From Nitrospirota bacterium (GTDB taxonomy: Bacteria; Nitrospirota; Thermodesulfovibrionia; Thermodesulfovibrionales; Dissulfurispiraceae): a DNA stretch of 15,605 nt. Of the stretch, positions 15,437 through 15,605 are shown piece after piece. The notes beneath the pieces were generated by a model. That model was not told the DNA's origin, did no database searches, and was given only the letters and a program-made list of their open reading frames with translations. Location: NCBI GenBank assembly GCA_013349595.1, contig DUZI01000010.1:1-15605 (forward strand), read 5' to 3'. Numbering within the stretch: the first letter of the stretch is position 1; every line of letters starts with the position of its first letter. A program made the position numbers and the translations under genes.

Positions 15437-15605
15437 CGATAAGAAGGGCTGTTTCAGGATTTTTATAATCGACAGATTTTATTTAATTTTGCTTTATTCA
15501 TTATAATGCAATGCCTTACGACAAAGCCCAAGGAACTTTTTTTTATAAGGTGTCGTATAAAAATCCTTCACCAGCCCTTCCTATCTTACTTGCTGATTTT
15601 ACTAA
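15426..15605. mobile_element. MITE-like element of the second type, copy C (right end outside the window)
   Basis: The left end CCCAAAAATAGCGATAAG starts at 15426, inside the GNAT gene. Inner inverted repeats are GAAGGGCTGTTTCAGGAT..TATAATCGACA (from 15443) against TGTCGTATAAAAATCC...CAGCCCTTC (ending 15580). The sequence follows copy B base for base with scattered differences up to the window edge (GATTTTACTAA). About 30-40 bp of the right end should lie beyond. It is non-coding and contains the GNAT stop codon. Confidence 0.75.

Overview
The window is AT-rich and gene-dense. It resembles an anaerobic, deep-branching Gram-negative bacterium. Clues are a 2-oxoacid:ferredoxin oxidoreductase pair, a sigma-54 response regulator, hemerythrin-based sensing, a dnaE-accA pair and a compact GNAT-type acetylglutamate synthase homologue. 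A Nitrospirota (Thermodesulfovibrio-like) or Deferribacteres-like host would fit, but no rRNA or other decisive marker is present, so this is inference.

Minus strand, 1-5193 (signalling). The order of transcription is: a free bacteriohemerythrin (5193-4792); a methyl-accepting chemotaxis protein with a C-terminal hemerythrin domain and no periplasmic sensor (4453-2825); an NMT1/THI5-like periplasmic binding protein broken by a frameshift near 2030 (2786-1820); and a Cache-HAMP-SpoIIE phosphatase that runs off the left edge (1829-1). The last three look like one operon. No ABC permease or ATPase accompanies the binding protein, so it may act as a ligand sensor for the phosphatase rather than in uptake.

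Minus strand, 5291-12933 (mostly housekeeping). A sigma-54 activator/response regulator is followed by dnaE (TTG start), accA 11 bp later, and a secreted lysyl-endopeptidase-like protease with three near-identical C-terminal repeats. The start of the protease overlaps the end of accA.

Intergenic 12934-13717. This 784-bp divergent region is mostly filled by three small non-autonomous, MITE-like elements: two copies of a 228/229-bp fold-back element and one 204-bp element. All have apparent 6-7 bp target duplications. Removing them leaves about 104 bp. Relatives of the 204-bp element lie at 4550-4707 and at 15426 to the right edge. The two element types share end sequences, which suggests one transposase, not encoded here.

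Plus strand, 13718-15436. Beta and gamma subunits of a 2-oxoglutarate-type ferredoxin oxidoreductase overlap each other and an N-acetylglutamate-synthase-like GNAT. No alpha subunit is present. The last residues and stop codon of the GNAT gene appear to come from an inserted element. The three genes suggest a route from 2-oxoglutarate to glutamate and N-acetylglutamate.
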